Shown piece after piece: positions 41,671 to 51,568 of a stretch of DNA of 64,000 bases. Where the stretch lies: NCBI GenBank assembly GCA_027485855.1, contig JAIXQD010000033.1:62001-126000 (forward strand). The letters are read 5' to 3'. How positions within the stretch are numbered: position 1 is the stretch's first letter; every line of letters starts with the position of its first letter. The translations under genes and the position numbers were made by a program. Below the pieces are notes generated by a model, which ran no database searches, was not told the origin of the DNA, and worked only from the letters and a program-made list of their open reading frames with translations. Origin of the DNA: Rickettsiales bacterium (GTDB lineage: Bacteria; Pseudomonadota; Alphaproteobacteria; G027485855).

Positions 41671-43029
41671 TTAGAATTCGGCCATTTCCGGCACACGGCT
41701 AAAAGCAATTCTGGCATCGCGCATCTCACTTTGGCTGCGCGCTGGCAGGCCAAAAGCTAACTTACCGCGCCCATATTTTTTTGTTAGGGCCTGCAATTCT
41801 GTTGTTAGAACCGGCGGCGGTGTTGGTATTTTTTCTGCAAACAAGTCTAATTGCTGTTCTGCTACGGCCTGTAAATCACTACAAACTACGCTCATGCGCA
41901 AAGGCACGGCTTGCGTGGGAAATTTCTGCCACAATTGACCCAAAATATTTAGTAATAGCGGGATAGAATTTGTAGCCGCCATACTATGACTTACCTCCCA
42001 ATAAGCTTTTGGCGCAATGAGTTTGGCCGATAGGCTTAAACGCTGGGTCATAAAGCCGTAATCTAAAAGGCGCAGCGCGGCCTTATGCAGTAATTGTCGC
42101 GCCACCATAAGTGCGCCCGCGGCACTGCGATATTCTGGCTCTAATACATGCTGATGGCTGACAATACGCTTTGTCGTTGCCGCGGGCCGAATATCATAGC
42201 CATGAAAATCCAGCCAAAAGCGCAAGCCCTGCACACCACCCCAAACCAGCCTAAGCTGCTGGCTTGAGGCGGCCCATAAGCGCGCCATATCGTCAATTCC
42301 TGCCAATAGCAAACGCGAATGTATCTGCCGGCCAACGCCAACCACATCGTTTAACTTAAGCGGCAATATTTTTTGTGGCAAAGACTCAATCGGCAAAAAA
42401 ACCAACCCATCGGGCTTTTGCATATCCGATGCCAGCTTAGCCAAAAGCTTATTGGGCGCGCCCCCAATTGAGCAAGTCAGCGCATCACCAAATTCTAGCC
42501 GAATCTTTTCTTTAAGCTTACGCGCCAAAATCGCGGCCTGCGCCACGGTGCAGCCTTGCGGCAAGGCCACGGCAAATTCATCAATAGAACAAACTTCTAC
42601 ATTATCAAATATATCTTGTAGCAACCGATAGAGCGCCTCATGATACTGCACATAAAGTCGGGGCCGCGCTGGCACCAGCATAATATCAGGACAAAGCCGC
42701 ACAGCCTCATGCACCAAAGTGCCGGTCTTACAGCCACGGCGCTTCGCATCAATGCTGGCGGCAATAAGGCAAGTATGCGCGGTCAAAAGCGGCACAACCC
42801 CGACTGGCCTCTGGCGTAACTCTGGCCGCACGGCTTGCTCGCAGCTGGCAAAAAAACTGTTGAGGTCAATAAACAGCCAACGCAGCTCGCCCAACCTTGG
42901 CGCTGCCGATATTTGCCCCAAATCCGCACGCCCCAAATCCCCCCGAGCAAAATCCGCCGGTTCAAAAGCGCCCTGCCCAAAAGCGCCCTGCCCAAAAGCT
43001 GCCCGTCCAAAATCCGCCGGCCCCCACAT
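41671..43029 (-). CDS. Y-family DNA polymerase (UmuC/DinB-like) with N-terminal pentapeptide repeats
   Basis: The 452-residue product is a translesion-type polymerase of the clade often misnamed ImpB/MucB/SamB. Catalytic acids are in LFIDLNSFFASCEQ and CSIDEFAVAL, followed by LTCSIGGAPNKLLAKLASDMQKP. A helix-hairpin-helix region (LNDVVGVGRQIHSRLL) and a little-finger domain come next. QLDLF at 393-397 fits the beta-clamp binding consensus. Residues 4-38 are unusual: about seven pentapeptide units (PADFG, RAAFG, QGAFG, QGAFE, PADFA, RGDLG, RADLG). A perfect AGGAGG six bases before the ATG shows that this extension is probably translated. It lies on the opposite strand from the 124-residue gene. 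Confidence 0.85.
   Translation of the reverse strand: MWGPADFGRAAFGQGAFGQGAFEPADFARGDLGRADLGQISAAPRLGELRWLFIDLNSFFASCEQAVRPELRQRPVGVVPLLTAHTCLIAASIDAKRRGCKTGTLVHEAVRLCPDIMLVPARPRLYVQYHEALYRLLQDIFDNVEVCSIDEFAVALPQGCTVAQAAILARKLKEKIRLEFGDALTCSIGGAPNKLLAKLASDMQKPDGLVFLPIESLPQKILPLKLNDVVGVGRQIHSRLLLAGIDDMARLWAASSQQLRLVWGGVQGLRFWLDFHGYDIRPAATTKRIVSHQHVLEPEYRSAAGALMVARQLLHKAALRLLDYGFMTQRLSLSAKLIAPKAYWEVSHSMAATNSIPLLLNILGQLWQKFPTQAVPLRMSVVCSDLQAVAEQQLDLFAEKIPTPPPVLTTELQALTKKYGRGKLAFGLPARSQSEMRDARIAFSRVPEMAEF
42963..43016 (-). repeat. 15-base tandem repeat encoding pentapeptide units
   Basis: Two near-identical 15-base copies (CAAAAGCGCCCTGCC on the plus strand) are flanked by diverged copies. They encode the QGAFG-type units of the polymerase N-terminus. 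The phase is exactly one pentapeptide, so copy-number changes would stay in frame. Confidence 0.6.
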
Positions 43030-43035
43030 CGCCGC

Positions 43036-43041
43036 CCTCCT
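43036..43041 (-). promoter_or_regulatory. Ribosome binding site AGGAGG for the Y-family polymerase
   Basis: A perfect AGGAGG lies six bases before the ATG at 43029. It decides in favour of the start that includes the pentapeptide-repeat extension. Confidence 0.7.
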
Positions 43042-43120
43042 ATTTTGTTCTTTATTTGTTCTAGCATGGGGCGATAGGCTTTGTCGATAAAAATCGTTTT
43101 ATTACAAACACATACTATAT

Positions 43121-45055
43121 CTATGCGCGGTTCAGCCGGTTCTCTACCAAATCTTGCAGCACGGCGGGGTCGGCCAAAGTTGAAACATCGCCCAGCTGCG
43201 CATAATCGTCGGCTGCAATTTTACGCAAGATACGGCGCATAATCTTGCCCGAGCGCGTTTTAGGCAATCCGGGCGCCCATTGAATAATATCAGGCGTGGC
43301 AATGGGGCCAATGATTTTGCGCACTGTCTGCGCCAGCTCTTGCTTTAACGCATCGCTGGGTGCTTGTCCGGTTTTAAGCGTGACATAGGCATAAATACCT
43401 TGCCCCTTAATATCGTGCGGATAGCCAACCACAGCCGCTTCAGCCACCGATAAATGAGCCACAAGCGCACTTTCAATTTCGGCCGTGCCTAAGCGATGCC
43501 CCGACACATTCAGCACATCATCAACGCGGCCGGTAATCCAATAATAGCCATCCGCATCACGACGACAGCCATCTCCGGTAAAATACATTCCCTTAAAGGT
43601 GCTGAAATATGTTTGCTCAAAGCGGGCATGGTCACCATAAACGGTGCGCATTTGTCCGGGCCAGCTTTGTGCCAAGCATAAATTACCTTCGCAGGCCCCC
43701 TCAAGCGTGCGGCCATCCGCATCAACAATAACGGGCTGCACGCCAAAGAGTGGCTTTGTCGCCGAGCCTGGCTTAAGTGCGGTGGCACCAGGCAAGGGCG
43801 AAATCAAAATACCGCCGGTTTCAGTTTGCCACCAAGTATCAACAATGGGGCAGCGTGCCTCACCTACCACGCGATAATACCACAACCATGCCTCGGGGTT
43901 TATTGGCTCACCCACCGAGCCCAAAAGACGCAGGCTTGTGCGCTGATGCCGACGAACAAAATCTTCCCCCTCGCGCATCAAAGCGCGAATGGCCGTAGGC
44001 GCAGTATAAAAAATATTAACTTGGTGCTTATCAATCACCTGCCAAAAACGCCCCGCATCGGGGTAGTTGGGCACGCCTTCAAACATCAATGTGGTGGCGC
44101 CATTGGCTAGCGGGCCATAAATAATATAGCTATGCCCTGTCACCCAACCCACATCGGCGGTGCACCAATAAACATCGCCCTCATGATAATCAAAAACCTG
44201 CTGATGTGTGAGGCTGGCATAAACCAAATATCCGCCCATACTATGCAGCACGCCTTTGGGCTTACCCGTCGAGCCCGATGTATAAAGAATAAATAACGGG
44301 TCTTCCGCTTTCATCGGTAGGGCTGGTGCATCGGCGCTGACATTCGCAATCGCATCATGATACCAAATATCGCGACCTGCCTGCCAATGAACCGCGCCGC
44401 CCGTCCGTTGCACCACAATAACTTTACGCACATCGGGGCAATGCTGTAAGGCCAAATCGGTGTTTGCCTTCAGCGGAATTTTGCGCCCCGCCCGCACGCC
44501 CTCATCGGCGGTAATAACAATGCGGCTATCGCAATCTAAAATTCTGTCTTTCAAGCTCTCGGGCGAAAAACCACCAAACACCACCGAATGCACAGCGCCA
44601 ATGCGCGCACAAGCCAGCATGGCGTAGGCGGCCTCTGGGATCATCGGCATATATATGGTTACACGATCCCCCTTTTGCACGCCTTCTGCTAAAAGCGCAC
44701 TAGCCAGAAGGCACACATTTTTGTGCAATTCAGCATAGGTGATATGCTGGCTTTCGCTGGGGTCGTCACCCTCCCAGATAATGGCTGTTTGCTGCGCCCG
44801 CTGCGGTAAATGGCGGTCGATACAATTATAGGCCACATTAAGCTCGCCATCCTCAAACCAGCGAATATGCACCGGCGAGACAAACCGAACATCGCACACG
44901 CGGCTATAAGGCTTAAACCAGTCAAGCCGCTTGCCCTGCTCGGCCCAAAAAGCCGTTGGATTCTCCACACTTGCGGCATAGGCCTTAACATAGCCGGCCT
45001 CATCGATAAGGGCGCGTTTCTGCCAAAAATCTGGAACAGGGATTACCGATTGCAT
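43121..45055 (-). CDS. acs: Acetyl-CoA synthetase
   Basis: Acs activates acetate to acetyl-CoA through acetyl-AMP. The 644-residue ANL-family enzyme has the phosphate loop [81 protein letters not shown] and the C-terminal lysine region [18 protein letters not shown]. That lysine is the site acetylated by Pat-type enzymes in other bacteria. GGAG lies before the ATG. It is divergent from typA across 153 bases, and its stop is 91 bases from the Y-family polymerase start. Confidence 0.98.
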   Translation of the reverse strand: MQSVIPVPDFWQKRALIDEAGYVKAYAASVENPTAFWAEQGKRLDWFKPYSRVCDVRFVSPVHIRWFEDGELNVAYNCIDRHLPQRAQQTAIIWEGDDPSESQHITYAELHKNVCLLASALLAEGVQKGDRVTIYMPMIPEAAYAMLACARIGAVHSVVFGGFSPESLKDRILDCDSRIVITADEGVRAGRKIPLKANTDLALQHCPDVRKVIVVQRTGGAVHWQAGRDIWYHDAIANVSADAPALPMKAEDPLFILYTSGSTGKPKGVLHSMGGYLVYASLTHQQVFDYHEGDVYWCTADVGWVTGHSYIIYGPLANGATTLMFEGVPNYPDAGRFWQVIDKHQVNIFYTAPTAIRALMREGEDFVRRHQRTSLRLLGSVGEPINPEAWLWYYRVVGEARCPIVDTWWQTETGGILISPLPGATALKPGSATKPLFGVQPVIVDADGRTLEGACEGNLCLAQSWPGQMRTVYGDHARFEQTYFSTFKGMYFTGDGCRRDADGYYWITGRVDDVLNVSGHRLGTAEIESALVAHLSVAEAAVVGYPHDIKGQGIYAYVTLKTGQAPSDALKQELAQTVRKIIGPIATPDIIQWAPGLPKTRSGKIMRRILRKIAADDYAQLGDVSTLADPAVLQDLVENRLNRA

Positions 45056-45136
45056 CTATTTCTCCGCCAATAGCCATGAGATAAACAAACTTTATCGGCC
45101 TTATGATACGCAAAATAGCGCGCTTGTCGCTAATTT

Positions 45137-45166
45137 CTGGCATTGCAGCGCACAATTGCGTATAAA
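45137..45166 (+). promoter_or_regulatory. Probable typA promoter
   Basis: CTGGCA (45137-45142, 4/6 of the -35 consensus) and TATAAA (45161-45166, 5/6 of the -10) are 18 bases apart. They predict a leader of about 35 bases before the typA ATG, which has AGGA upstream. It would serve the long run typA to lpxL. Confidence 0.45.
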
Positions 45167-45208
45167 AGCGCAAAAGTGTGATTAACAAGCCAAACTTAGG
45201 AACATTCT

Positions 45209-47029
45209 ATGCCGCTACGTAATATTGCCATCATCGCCCACGTTGACCATGGTAAAACCACTTTGGTTGATACGCTTTTGCGGCAAAGCGGCACTTTCCG
45301 CGATAATCAGCACGTAGCCGAGCGCGCGATGGACCGCAACGACCTTGAGCGCGAACGCGGTATTACCATTTTGGCTAAATGCACCTCGGTTTTTTACAAC
45401 GATATTCGCATTAATATTGTCGACACCCCAGGCCACGCCGATTTTGGCGGCGAAGTTGAGCGGGTGCTGTCAATGGTCGATGGCGTGCTAGTGCTGGTAG
45501 ATGCCGCCGAAGGCCCACTGCCGCAAACCAAATTTGTTACCGCTAAAGCCCTGCGCTTAGGGCTTAAACCCATGGTGCTGATCAATAAAGTCGATCGCCC
45601 CGATGCCGACCCTACGCGCACGCACAATATGGTGTTTGATTTATTCTCTGCGCTGGATGCCACCGAAGAGCAGCTAGATTTCCCAACCTTATTCGGCTCT
45701 GGCCGCGATGGCTGGGCCGCCGAAAGCCCCGATGGCCCCAAAGAAAATTTAATCCCGCTGTTCAACCTCATCACCAGCCATGTGCCCGAGCCTAAGGTTG
45801 AAACACAAGCGCCATTCCGCTTGCTCTCATCCATTCTTGAGTATGATCTTTACTTGGGTCGCTTGCTGACAGGCCGCATCGCCAGTGGCGTGGTTAAAAC
45901 CAATATGGCAGTTAAAGCCTTGTCCCCCTCGGGCGAGCTTATCGAGCAGGGCCGCGTCACCAAAGTGCTCGCTTTTCGTGGCCTAGAGCGCGTGGCTGTA
46001 GAAGAGGCACAAGCGGGCGATATTGTCACCATCGCCGGCTTGGTCAAAGCCAGCGTTGCCGACACACTGGCCGATATTACCGTAACCGAGGCGATTTATT
46101 CGCAACCGGTTGACCCACCCACACTCGCTATGACTTTCTCGGTCAATGATTCACCTTTAGCCGGCACTGAGGGCGAGAAAGTCACCAGCCGCGTTATCCG
46201 CGATCGCTTGCTGCGCGAAGCTGAAGGTAATGTCGCCATTCGCATCAAAGAGAGTGGTGATAAAGACGCGTTTGAAGTGGCAGGGCGCGGCGAATTACAA
46301 TTAGGCATTCTGATTGAAACCATGCGCCGCGAAGGTTTTGAGCTATCCATAAGCCGCCCGCGTGTTTTAATCAAAACCGATGAAAACGGCCAAAAACTTG
46401 AGCCGATTGAAACAGTGGTGGTCGATGTGGACGAGCCCTATAGCGGCATCGTTGTCAGCAAAATGTCCGAGCGCAAGGCCGAGCTACAAGAAATGCGCCC
46501 TTCAGGCGGCGGTAAAATGCGCCTTGAGTTTCTTGCCCCCACACGCGGCCTGATTGGCTATCATGGTGAGTTTCTCACCGATACGCGTGGCACGGGCATG
46601 ATGAACCGTATTTTCCACAGCTATGGGCCCTGGCGCGGCACTTTGGCGGGTCGGCGCAATGGCGTGCTGATTGCCAATGCCGATGGCGAAGCCGTGGCCT
46701 ATGCCATGTGGAACCTTGAAGATCGCGGCCCCATGATGATTGTGCCAGGCGTAAAAGTCTATCAAGGCATGATTATTGGTGAGCATACCCGCGGCAATGA
46801 CCTTGAAGTCAATGTGCTCAAGGGCAAAAAATTGACCAACATTCGTGCGGCCGGCAAGGACGAAAATATCAACCTCACCCCGCCCATACAAATGACCTTA
46901 GAAAAAGCCATCGCCTATATCGAAGATGATGAGCTGCTCGAAATCACGCCCAAATCAATCAGATTACGCAAACGCTATCTTGATCCGAATGACCGCAAAC
47001 GTCTATCCAAAGCGTCCGAGAGCGCCTAA
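45209..47029 (+). CDS. typA: Ribosome-associated GTPase TypA/BipA
   Basis: TypA/BipA is an EF-G-like translational GTPase involved in ribosome assembly and stress growth. The 606-residue protein has G1 [12 protein letters not shown], switch [13 protein letters not shown]3 [14 protein letters not shown] and G4 [10 protein letters not shown]. The BipA-specific C-terminal half includes [42 protein letters not shown] and [20 protein letters not shown]. It begins the plus-strand run. The next start, a GTG, follows its stop by one base. Confidence 0.98.
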   Translation: MPLRNIAIIAHVDHGKTTLVDTLLRQSGTFRDNQHVAERAMDRNDLERERGITILAKCTSVFYNDIRINIVDTPGHADFGGEVERVLSMVDGVLVLVDAAEGPLPQTKFVTAKALRLGLKPMVLINKVDRPDADPTRTHNMVFDLFSALDATEEQLDFPTLFGSGRDGWAAESPDGPKENLIPLFNLITSHVPEPKVETQAPFRLLSSILEYDLYLGRLLTGRIASGVVKTNMAVKALSPSGELIEQGRVTKVLAFRGLERVAVEEAQAGDIVTIAGLVKASVADTLADITVTEAIYSQPVDPPTLAMTFSVNDSPLAGTEGEKVTSRVIRDRLLREAEGNVAIRIKESGDKDAFEVAGRGELQLGILIETMRREGFELSISRPRVLIKTDENGQKLEPIETVVVDVDEPYSGIVVSKMSERKAELQEMRPSGGGKMRLEFLAPTRGLIGYHGEFLTDTRGTGMMNRIFHSYGPWRGTLAGRRNGVLIANADGEAVAYAMWNLEDRGPMMIVPGVKVYQGMIIGEHTRGNDLEVNVLKGKKLTNIRAAGKDENINLTPPIQMTLEKAIAYIEDDELLEITPKSIRLRKRYLDPNDRKRLSKASESA

Positions 47030-47030
47030 T

Positions 47031-47987
47031 GTGCAAAGCGCAAGCAAGGGCGCCAGCAAGGACACAAGCAAAGTCCCGGGCAATATAGCCCATACCGACA
47101 TTGCGCAGCGCTTTTGGCTCTATGCGCTGCTGCCGCAAGGCTTGCATCCTTATATTCAACTCGCCCGCCTAGATCGGCCGGTTGGCTTATGGTTGCTGCT
47201 TTTTCCAAGCTGGTGCGGCATAGGCCTTGCCAGCGCCGGACAGCCCGATATCATCTTGCTGCTGTTGTTTTTATTGGGCGCTCTGCTGCTGCGTCCGGCT
47301 GGTTGCATCATTAATGACCTTTGGGACCGCAACATAGACCGCGCCGTTGAGCGCACCAAAGCCCGCCCCCTTGCCAGCGGCGCGCTTACCGTTACCAAGG
47401 CGCTGATATTTTTGCTGGCGCTGCTTACTGCGGGTGCCGCTATTTTATTTAGCCTCACACCAACGGCCATCGGCCTTGGCCTTGTAGCTCTTGTGCTCAT
47501 TGTTATTTATCCACTGATGAAGCGTATCAGCTGGTGGCCACAATTATTCCTTGGTTTTACTTTTAATGGCGGGGTTTTGCTGGGCTTTGCCGCTGTAACC
47601 AATCATCTAAGCATTGCCGCAGGTATTTTCTATATTGGCTGCATTGCTTGGACCACCGGCTATGACACCATCTATGCAGGACAAGACATGACCGATGACG
47701 CACTCATCGGCGTGCGCTCAACCACACGCCGATTTGGCCATAACAGCCCAAAATTTGTTGGGCTTTGCTATAGTTTGGCGGCGGCCGCATGGGCTTATTG
47801 CGGCTTATTGCTTAACGCCGACTGGTTTTATTGGTTTTGCCTGCTCATCGCCATTGCTCATTTAGGCTGGCAAGCTTTGGGCTGGAGGCTTGATAGCCAA
47901 GCCGACTGTCTTCGGCGTTTTAAAAGCAATATTTGGGTGGGTTTACTCTTGTCAGCCGCCTGCCTTCTGGGCACTCTGCCACCATGA
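47031..47987 (+). CDS. ubiA: 4-hydroxybenzoate polyprenyltransferase
   Basis: UbiA attaches the polyprenyl tail to 4-hydroxybenzoate in ubiquinone synthesis at the inner membrane. The product of about 318 residues has eight or nine membrane helices. Both Asp-rich motifs are present: INDLWDRNIDRAVERTKARPLASG and GYDTIYAGQDMTDDALIGVRSTTRRFG. The start is taken as the GTG at 47031, one base after the typA stop; earlier in-frame ATGs (46926, 46989) lie deep inside typA. The stop overlaps the next start as ATGA. Confidence 0.95.
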   Translation: MQSASKGASKDTSKVPGNIAHTDIAQRFWLYALLPQGLHPYIQLARLDRPVGLWLLLFPSWCGIGLASAGQPDIILLLLFLLGALLLRPAGCIINDLWDRNIDRAVERTKARPLASGALTVTKALIFLLALLTAGAAILFSLTPTAIGLGLVALVLIVIYPLMKRISWWPQLFLGFTFNGGVLLGFAAVTNHLSIAAGIFYIGCIAWTTGYDTIYAGQDMTDDALIGVRSTTRRFGHNSPKFVGLCYSLAAAAWAYCGLLLNADWFYWFCLLIAIAHLGWQALGWRLDSQADCLRRFKSNIWVGLLLSAACLLGTLPP

Positions 47988-49324
47988 ACAATACAGACAA
48001 CACGCTTAACATTGCACAAGACCTGCTCAGTTATTGTTTGCGTCTGGGTGCCAGTGCGGCCGATATTTTAGCAGTGAGCGGGCAAAGCCTGTCAGCACAA
48101 TATCGGCTTGGCCGCATTGAAAATGTTGAGCGCAACGAACAAGCCGATCTTGGCTTGCGTCTGTTTGTGGGTCAGTCTCAAGCATGCGTTTCAACCAGTG
48201 ATTGGTCATGGCCGGCCTTACAGCAATTAGCCGCACGCGCCTATGCCATGGCACAAGCTTGCCCACCCGACCCCCATGCGGGCTTAGCCAGTGAGGGCAC
48301 AGCCTACAAGCCCGACACATTAGATTTATACGACAGCTTCATCCCCACGCTTGACTGGCTACAGCAGCAATCCCTTGCTGCCGAAGAATCAGGCCGTGCT
48401 GTCGCTGGTATCAGCAATAGCGAAGGCGCCAGCGCCAGTTATAGCCAGCAGCATAGCCTTTATCTGGCCAGCAATGGTTTTAGCGGCACAACGCGGCAGA
48501 GCCATTTTAGTTTGCAAATCTCATTGCTCGCGGGCGCGGGCACGGCCATGGAACGCGACTATGATTACAGCACGGCCACCCATGCCGCCGATATGATAGA
48601 AGCAGCACAACTCGGCCAACAAACGGCTGATGCAACACTGCGGCGTTTGCACCCACAAAAAATTGCCACCTGCACCGCGCCTGTCATATTTGCGCCGCGC
48701 ACGGCCCGTAGCTTGCTCAGTCATTTTTTATCGGCCATTAATGGCAGCAATATCGCCCGTGGCAGTAGTTTTCTACGCCAGCACATGCAACAAAAAATAT
48801 TTAACAGCGCCATTAACATTATCGATAGCCCGCTGCGCCAGCGCGGCCAACGCTCGCGCCCCTTCGATGCTGAGGGCATCGCCGGCAAGGCGCTGCACCT
48901 CGTGCAAAATGGCGCACTCAATAGCTGGCTGCTTGATTTACGCACCGCCCGACAATTGGGGCTCAGCAGCACAGGCCATGCCCAGCGCGGCACAGCCAGC
49001 GCGCCAAACCCCAGCGCCAGCAATGTTTGGCTGAGCGGCGGCACTGCCACGCCCGAGCAACTGATGCAAGATTTGGGGCAAGGGCTTTATGTCACCGATC
49101 TTATGGGCCATGGCATCGATATGCTCACCGGCGACTACAGCCGTGGCGCGCGCGGCTTCTGGTTTGAACAAGGTAAAATTTCCTATCCGGTTAATGAAAT
49201 CACCATTGCCGGCAATCTGCTCGAGATGTTCAGCACGCTTATCGCGGCCAATGATTTATCGCACCGTTACGGCATTGATGCGCCAACTCTGGCTGTGCCA
49301 CAAATGACCATTGCCGGGCAATAA
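47984..49324 (+). CDS. pmbA: TldD/PmbA family protein (PmbA/TldE-like)
   Basis: TldD and TldE/PmbA form a metalloprotease that cleaves small unfolded peptides, such as microcin precursors and the CcdA antitoxin. This 446-residue protein is the TldE/PmbA type. It has an N-terminal segment LGLRLFVGQSQACVSTSDWS and AVAGISNSEGASASYS. The C-terminal half has VIFAPRTARSLLSHFLSAING, RPFDAEGIAGKALHLVQNG and LYVTDLMGHGIDMLTGDYSRGARGFW. The zinc HExxxH motif of TldD is not seen, as expected for the partner subunit. Its ATG overlaps the ubiA stop. The tldD partner is not in the window. Confidence 0.93.
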   Translation: MNNTDNTLNIAQDLLSYCLRLGASAADILAVSGQSLSAQYRLGRIENVERNEQADLGLRLFVGQSQACVSTSDWSWPALQQLAARAYAMAQACPPDPHAGLASEGTAYKPDTLDLYDSFIPTLDWLQQQSLAAEESGRAVAGISNSEGASASYSQQHSLYLASNGFSGTTRQSHFSLQISLLAGAGTAMERDYDYSTATHAADMIEAAQLGQQTADATLRRLHPQKIATCTAPVIFAPRTARSLLSHFLSAINGSNIARGSSFLRQHMQQKIFNSAINIIDSPLRQRGQRSRPFDAEGIAGKALHLVQNGALNSWLLDLRTARQLGLSSTGHAQRGTASAPNPSASNVWLSGGTATPEQLMQDLGQGLYVTDLMGHGIDMLTGDYSRGARGFWFEQGKISYPVNEITIAGNLLEMFSTLIAANDLSHRYGIDAPTLAVPQMTIAGQ

Positions 49325-49325
49325 C

Positions 49326-50603
49326 ATGGCCATGACCTCTTTCTTTTATAAACTAACCACCATAATTATTTCACCGCTCTTGCCTTTATGGCTTAATTAC
49401 CGCCTCAAACGCGGCAAGGAAGACCCCGCTCGCCTACCCGAGCGTTTTGGTCACAGCAATATACCGCGCCCCCAAGGCGAGCTGATTTGGTGTCATGGTG
49501 CCAGCGTTGGCGAAACACTTTCGCTCCTGCCACTTATAAAAGCACTTAAAAATAAAGATAGTGCCCCAACTATTCTAGTCACAAGCGGCACCATCACCTC
49601 GGCACGCCTCATGGCCGAACGCTTGCCCCAGGGCTGCCTCCATCAATTTATCCCACTTGATACACCGATGGCCGCTGCAAAATTTTTGCAGCACTGGCAA
49701 CCCAACAGGGTGCTGTGGGCCGAATCCGACCTTTGGCCCAACCTGCTTGCAGCCATAAAAGAACGGCAAATTCCGGCTGCACTCATTAATGCGCGCATGT
49801 CACAACGCTCGCAGCAGCGTTGGCAGAAACATGCTGCTTGGTTCAGAGAAATTCTCTCAACATTCAAAATTATTCTTGCGCAAAGCAAAGCAGAGGCAGA
49901 GTTCTTTCAGTCATTCGCTCAAGGGCAGGTTCTGCTCAGCGGCAATCTTAAATATGCGGCAGCACCGCTCCCCACCGATAGCCATAAACTAACCGAACTA
50001 CAGCACGCGATTGGTACGCGCCCCTGCTGGCTTTTGGCCTCCAGCCACCCGGGCGAAGAAAAAATGGCTGGCGCGATACATAGCGTCCTTGAAAAACACT
50101 ACCCCAATTTGCTCACCATTATTGTGCCGCGTCACCCGCAGCGTGGGGCCGAGATTTTGGCACAACTCCCCATGCATAAAGTGACGCAGCGCAGCCAAAA
50201 CGCCCTGCCAATAGCCACAACACAAATATATCTTGCCGATACACTGGGCGAGTTGGGCCTCCTGTTACAAGCGTGCCCTATCGTGGCCATGGGCGGAAGT
50301 TTTGTAGCACATGGTGGCCACAACCCCATTGAGCCCGCGCAATTTAGCTGTGCGCTTATTTTTGGCCCGCACATGTTTAACTTCCAAACAATGCAGCAAG
50401 ATTTTCTGCAAAATAATGCCGCCTTACAGCTAGACGACAGCGCCCAACTTGGCCCAGCACTTCTGCAATTACTGCAGCACCCCAAGCAACAAAAGCAACT
50501 CGGGCAAAACGCCTATCATTGGGTCAGCGCCCAAGCAGAAGTGGCCGAACAAACACTCGAATTACTGAGCCCGCTCTTTAGCAAAGGCACGGCAGCATCA
50601 TGA
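49326..50603 (+). CDS. waaA: 3-deoxy-D-manno-octulosonic acid (Kdo) transferase
   Basis: WaaA/KdtA adds Kdo to lipid IVA at the inner face of the inner membrane. The protein of about 425 residues has an N-terminal membrane anchor (FFYKLTTIIISPLLPLWL). Then come RLPERFGHSNIPRPQGELIWCHGASVGETLSLLPLI, RVLWAESDLWPNLLAAIKE, NARMSQRSQQRW, LLASSHPGEE, IVPRHPQRGAEI and FVAHGGHNPIEPAQF, as in family GT30. The ATG at 49326 follows the pmbA stop directly. It overlaps lpxK by ATGA, and the two act in the same pathway. Confidence 0.97.
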   Translation: MAMTSFFYKLTTIIISPLLPLWLNYRLKRGKEDPARLPERFGHSNIPRPQGELIWCHGASVGETLSLLPLIKALKNKDSAPTILVTSGTITSARLMAERLPQGCLHQFIPLDTPMAAAKFLQHWQPNRVLWAESDLWPNLLAAIKERQIPAALINARMSQRSQQRWQKHAAWFREILSTFKIILAQSKAEAEFFQSFAQGQVLLSGNLKYAAAPLPTDSHKLTELQHAIGTRPCWLLASSHPGEEKMAGAIHSVLEKHYPNLLTIIVPRHPQRGAEILAQLPMHKVTQRSQNALPIATTQIYLADTLGELGLLLQACPIVAMGGSFVAHGGHNPIEPAQFSCALIFGPHMFNFQTMQQDFLQNNAALQLDDSAQLGPALLQLLQHPKQQKQLGQNAYHWVSAQAEVAEQTLELLSPLFSKGTAAS

Positions 50604-51568
50604 AAACACCGCGCTTTTGGTATCAACCACAGGGCTGGCAAGCGAAACTACTTCAGCCTCTGGCCGCGCTTTATCAATGGGGCTATCGCTTGCGTTGGCG
50701 TTTTAGTGCCAACACATTTTGCGATAAGCCGGTTATTTGCGTTGGTAATGTTGTGGCGGGTGGTGCTGGCAAAACCCCCACAATAAAACTGCTGGCCGAA
50801 TTGTTGCTCAATCATGGCTTAAATGTTGCCATTGTCAGCCGTGGCTATGGCGCTCAATGCCGCACCACGCATAAGGTTCAAACAGATGACTCTTTTAGTT
50901 TTGTCGGTGACGAACCCTTAATGCTGGCGCGCGCTGGCTTTGATGTTTGGGTGGGTAACAATCGCCGCAACACATTGGCCCGCGCCGCACAAAATGCCGA
51001 TATTGTGCTGCTTGATGATGGCCTACAAAACCCCAACCTCCATAAAAGCTTTAGCCTGCTCGTCATCGATGGCGCATCAGGCCTTGGCAATGGCGCAACC
51101 TTGCCGGCAGGCCCCTTGCGTGAAACGCTGCACAGCGCCATCGCCCGCAGCAATGCGGTGCTGCTTATCGGCCAAGATGCACAAAACGTCGAAACACAAC
51201 TGCCAAAAGACCTGCCCCTCTTAAGGGCCGAGCGTGAAATGCTTTTGCCACATATGCCGCTTGAGCAAAAATTGGTGGCTTTTGCCGGCCTTGGCCGCCC
51301 CGAGCAATTTTTTCAAGCCTTGCGCTTAGCGGGCCTTAATATTATGGAGAGCTACGGCTTTGCCGATCATCACCCCTATACATTAGCCGAGGCACAACAT
51401 CTGCGCGCCGCCGCACGACATCATGGCGCACGGCTTATCACTACGGCAAAAGATGTGGTGCGCCTGCCCAACGGATTCAGCAAAGAAGTCATGGTTGCTG
51501 ATCTAGCCATCCAACCACAGCCCGCCGCTGCTCTCGACCAGCTTTTATCAGAGTGGCTGCACCTATGA
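50600..51568 (+). CDS. lpxK: Tetraacyldisaccharide 4'-kinase
   Basis: LpxK phosphorylates the 4' position of the lipid A disaccharide to give lipid IVA. The 322-residue protein has an N-terminal membrane-associated helix and Walker A VGNVVAGGAGKTPTIKLLAE. Then come SRGYGAQCRTTHKV, VGDEPLMLARAG, DIVLLDDGLQNPNLHKSFSLLVIDG, LPAGPLRE and ADHHPYTLAEAQHLR. It lies between waaA and lpxL, each joined by 4-base overlaps, making a lipid A module. Confidence 0.97.
   Translation: MKTPRFWYQPQGWQAKLLQPLAALYQWGYRLRWRFSANTFCDKPVICVGNVVAGGAGKTPTIKLLAELLLNHGLNVAIVSRGYGAQCRTTHKVQTDDSFSFVGDEPLMLARAGFDVWVGNNRRNTLARAAQNADIVLLDDGLQNPNLHKSFSLLVIDGASGLGNGATLPAGPLRETLHSAIARSNAVLLIGQDAQNVETQLPKDLPLLRAEREMLLPHMPLEQKLVAFAGLGRPEQFFQALRLAGLNIMESYGFADHHPYTLAEAQHLRAAARHHGARLITTAKDVVRLPNGFSKEVMVADLAIQPQPAAALDQLLSEWLHL

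Noticed and set aside
45056..45208. Small RNA or riboswitch in the acs/typA gap
   Set aside because: No convincing structured element was seen, only a promoter-like pair and ribosome sites.
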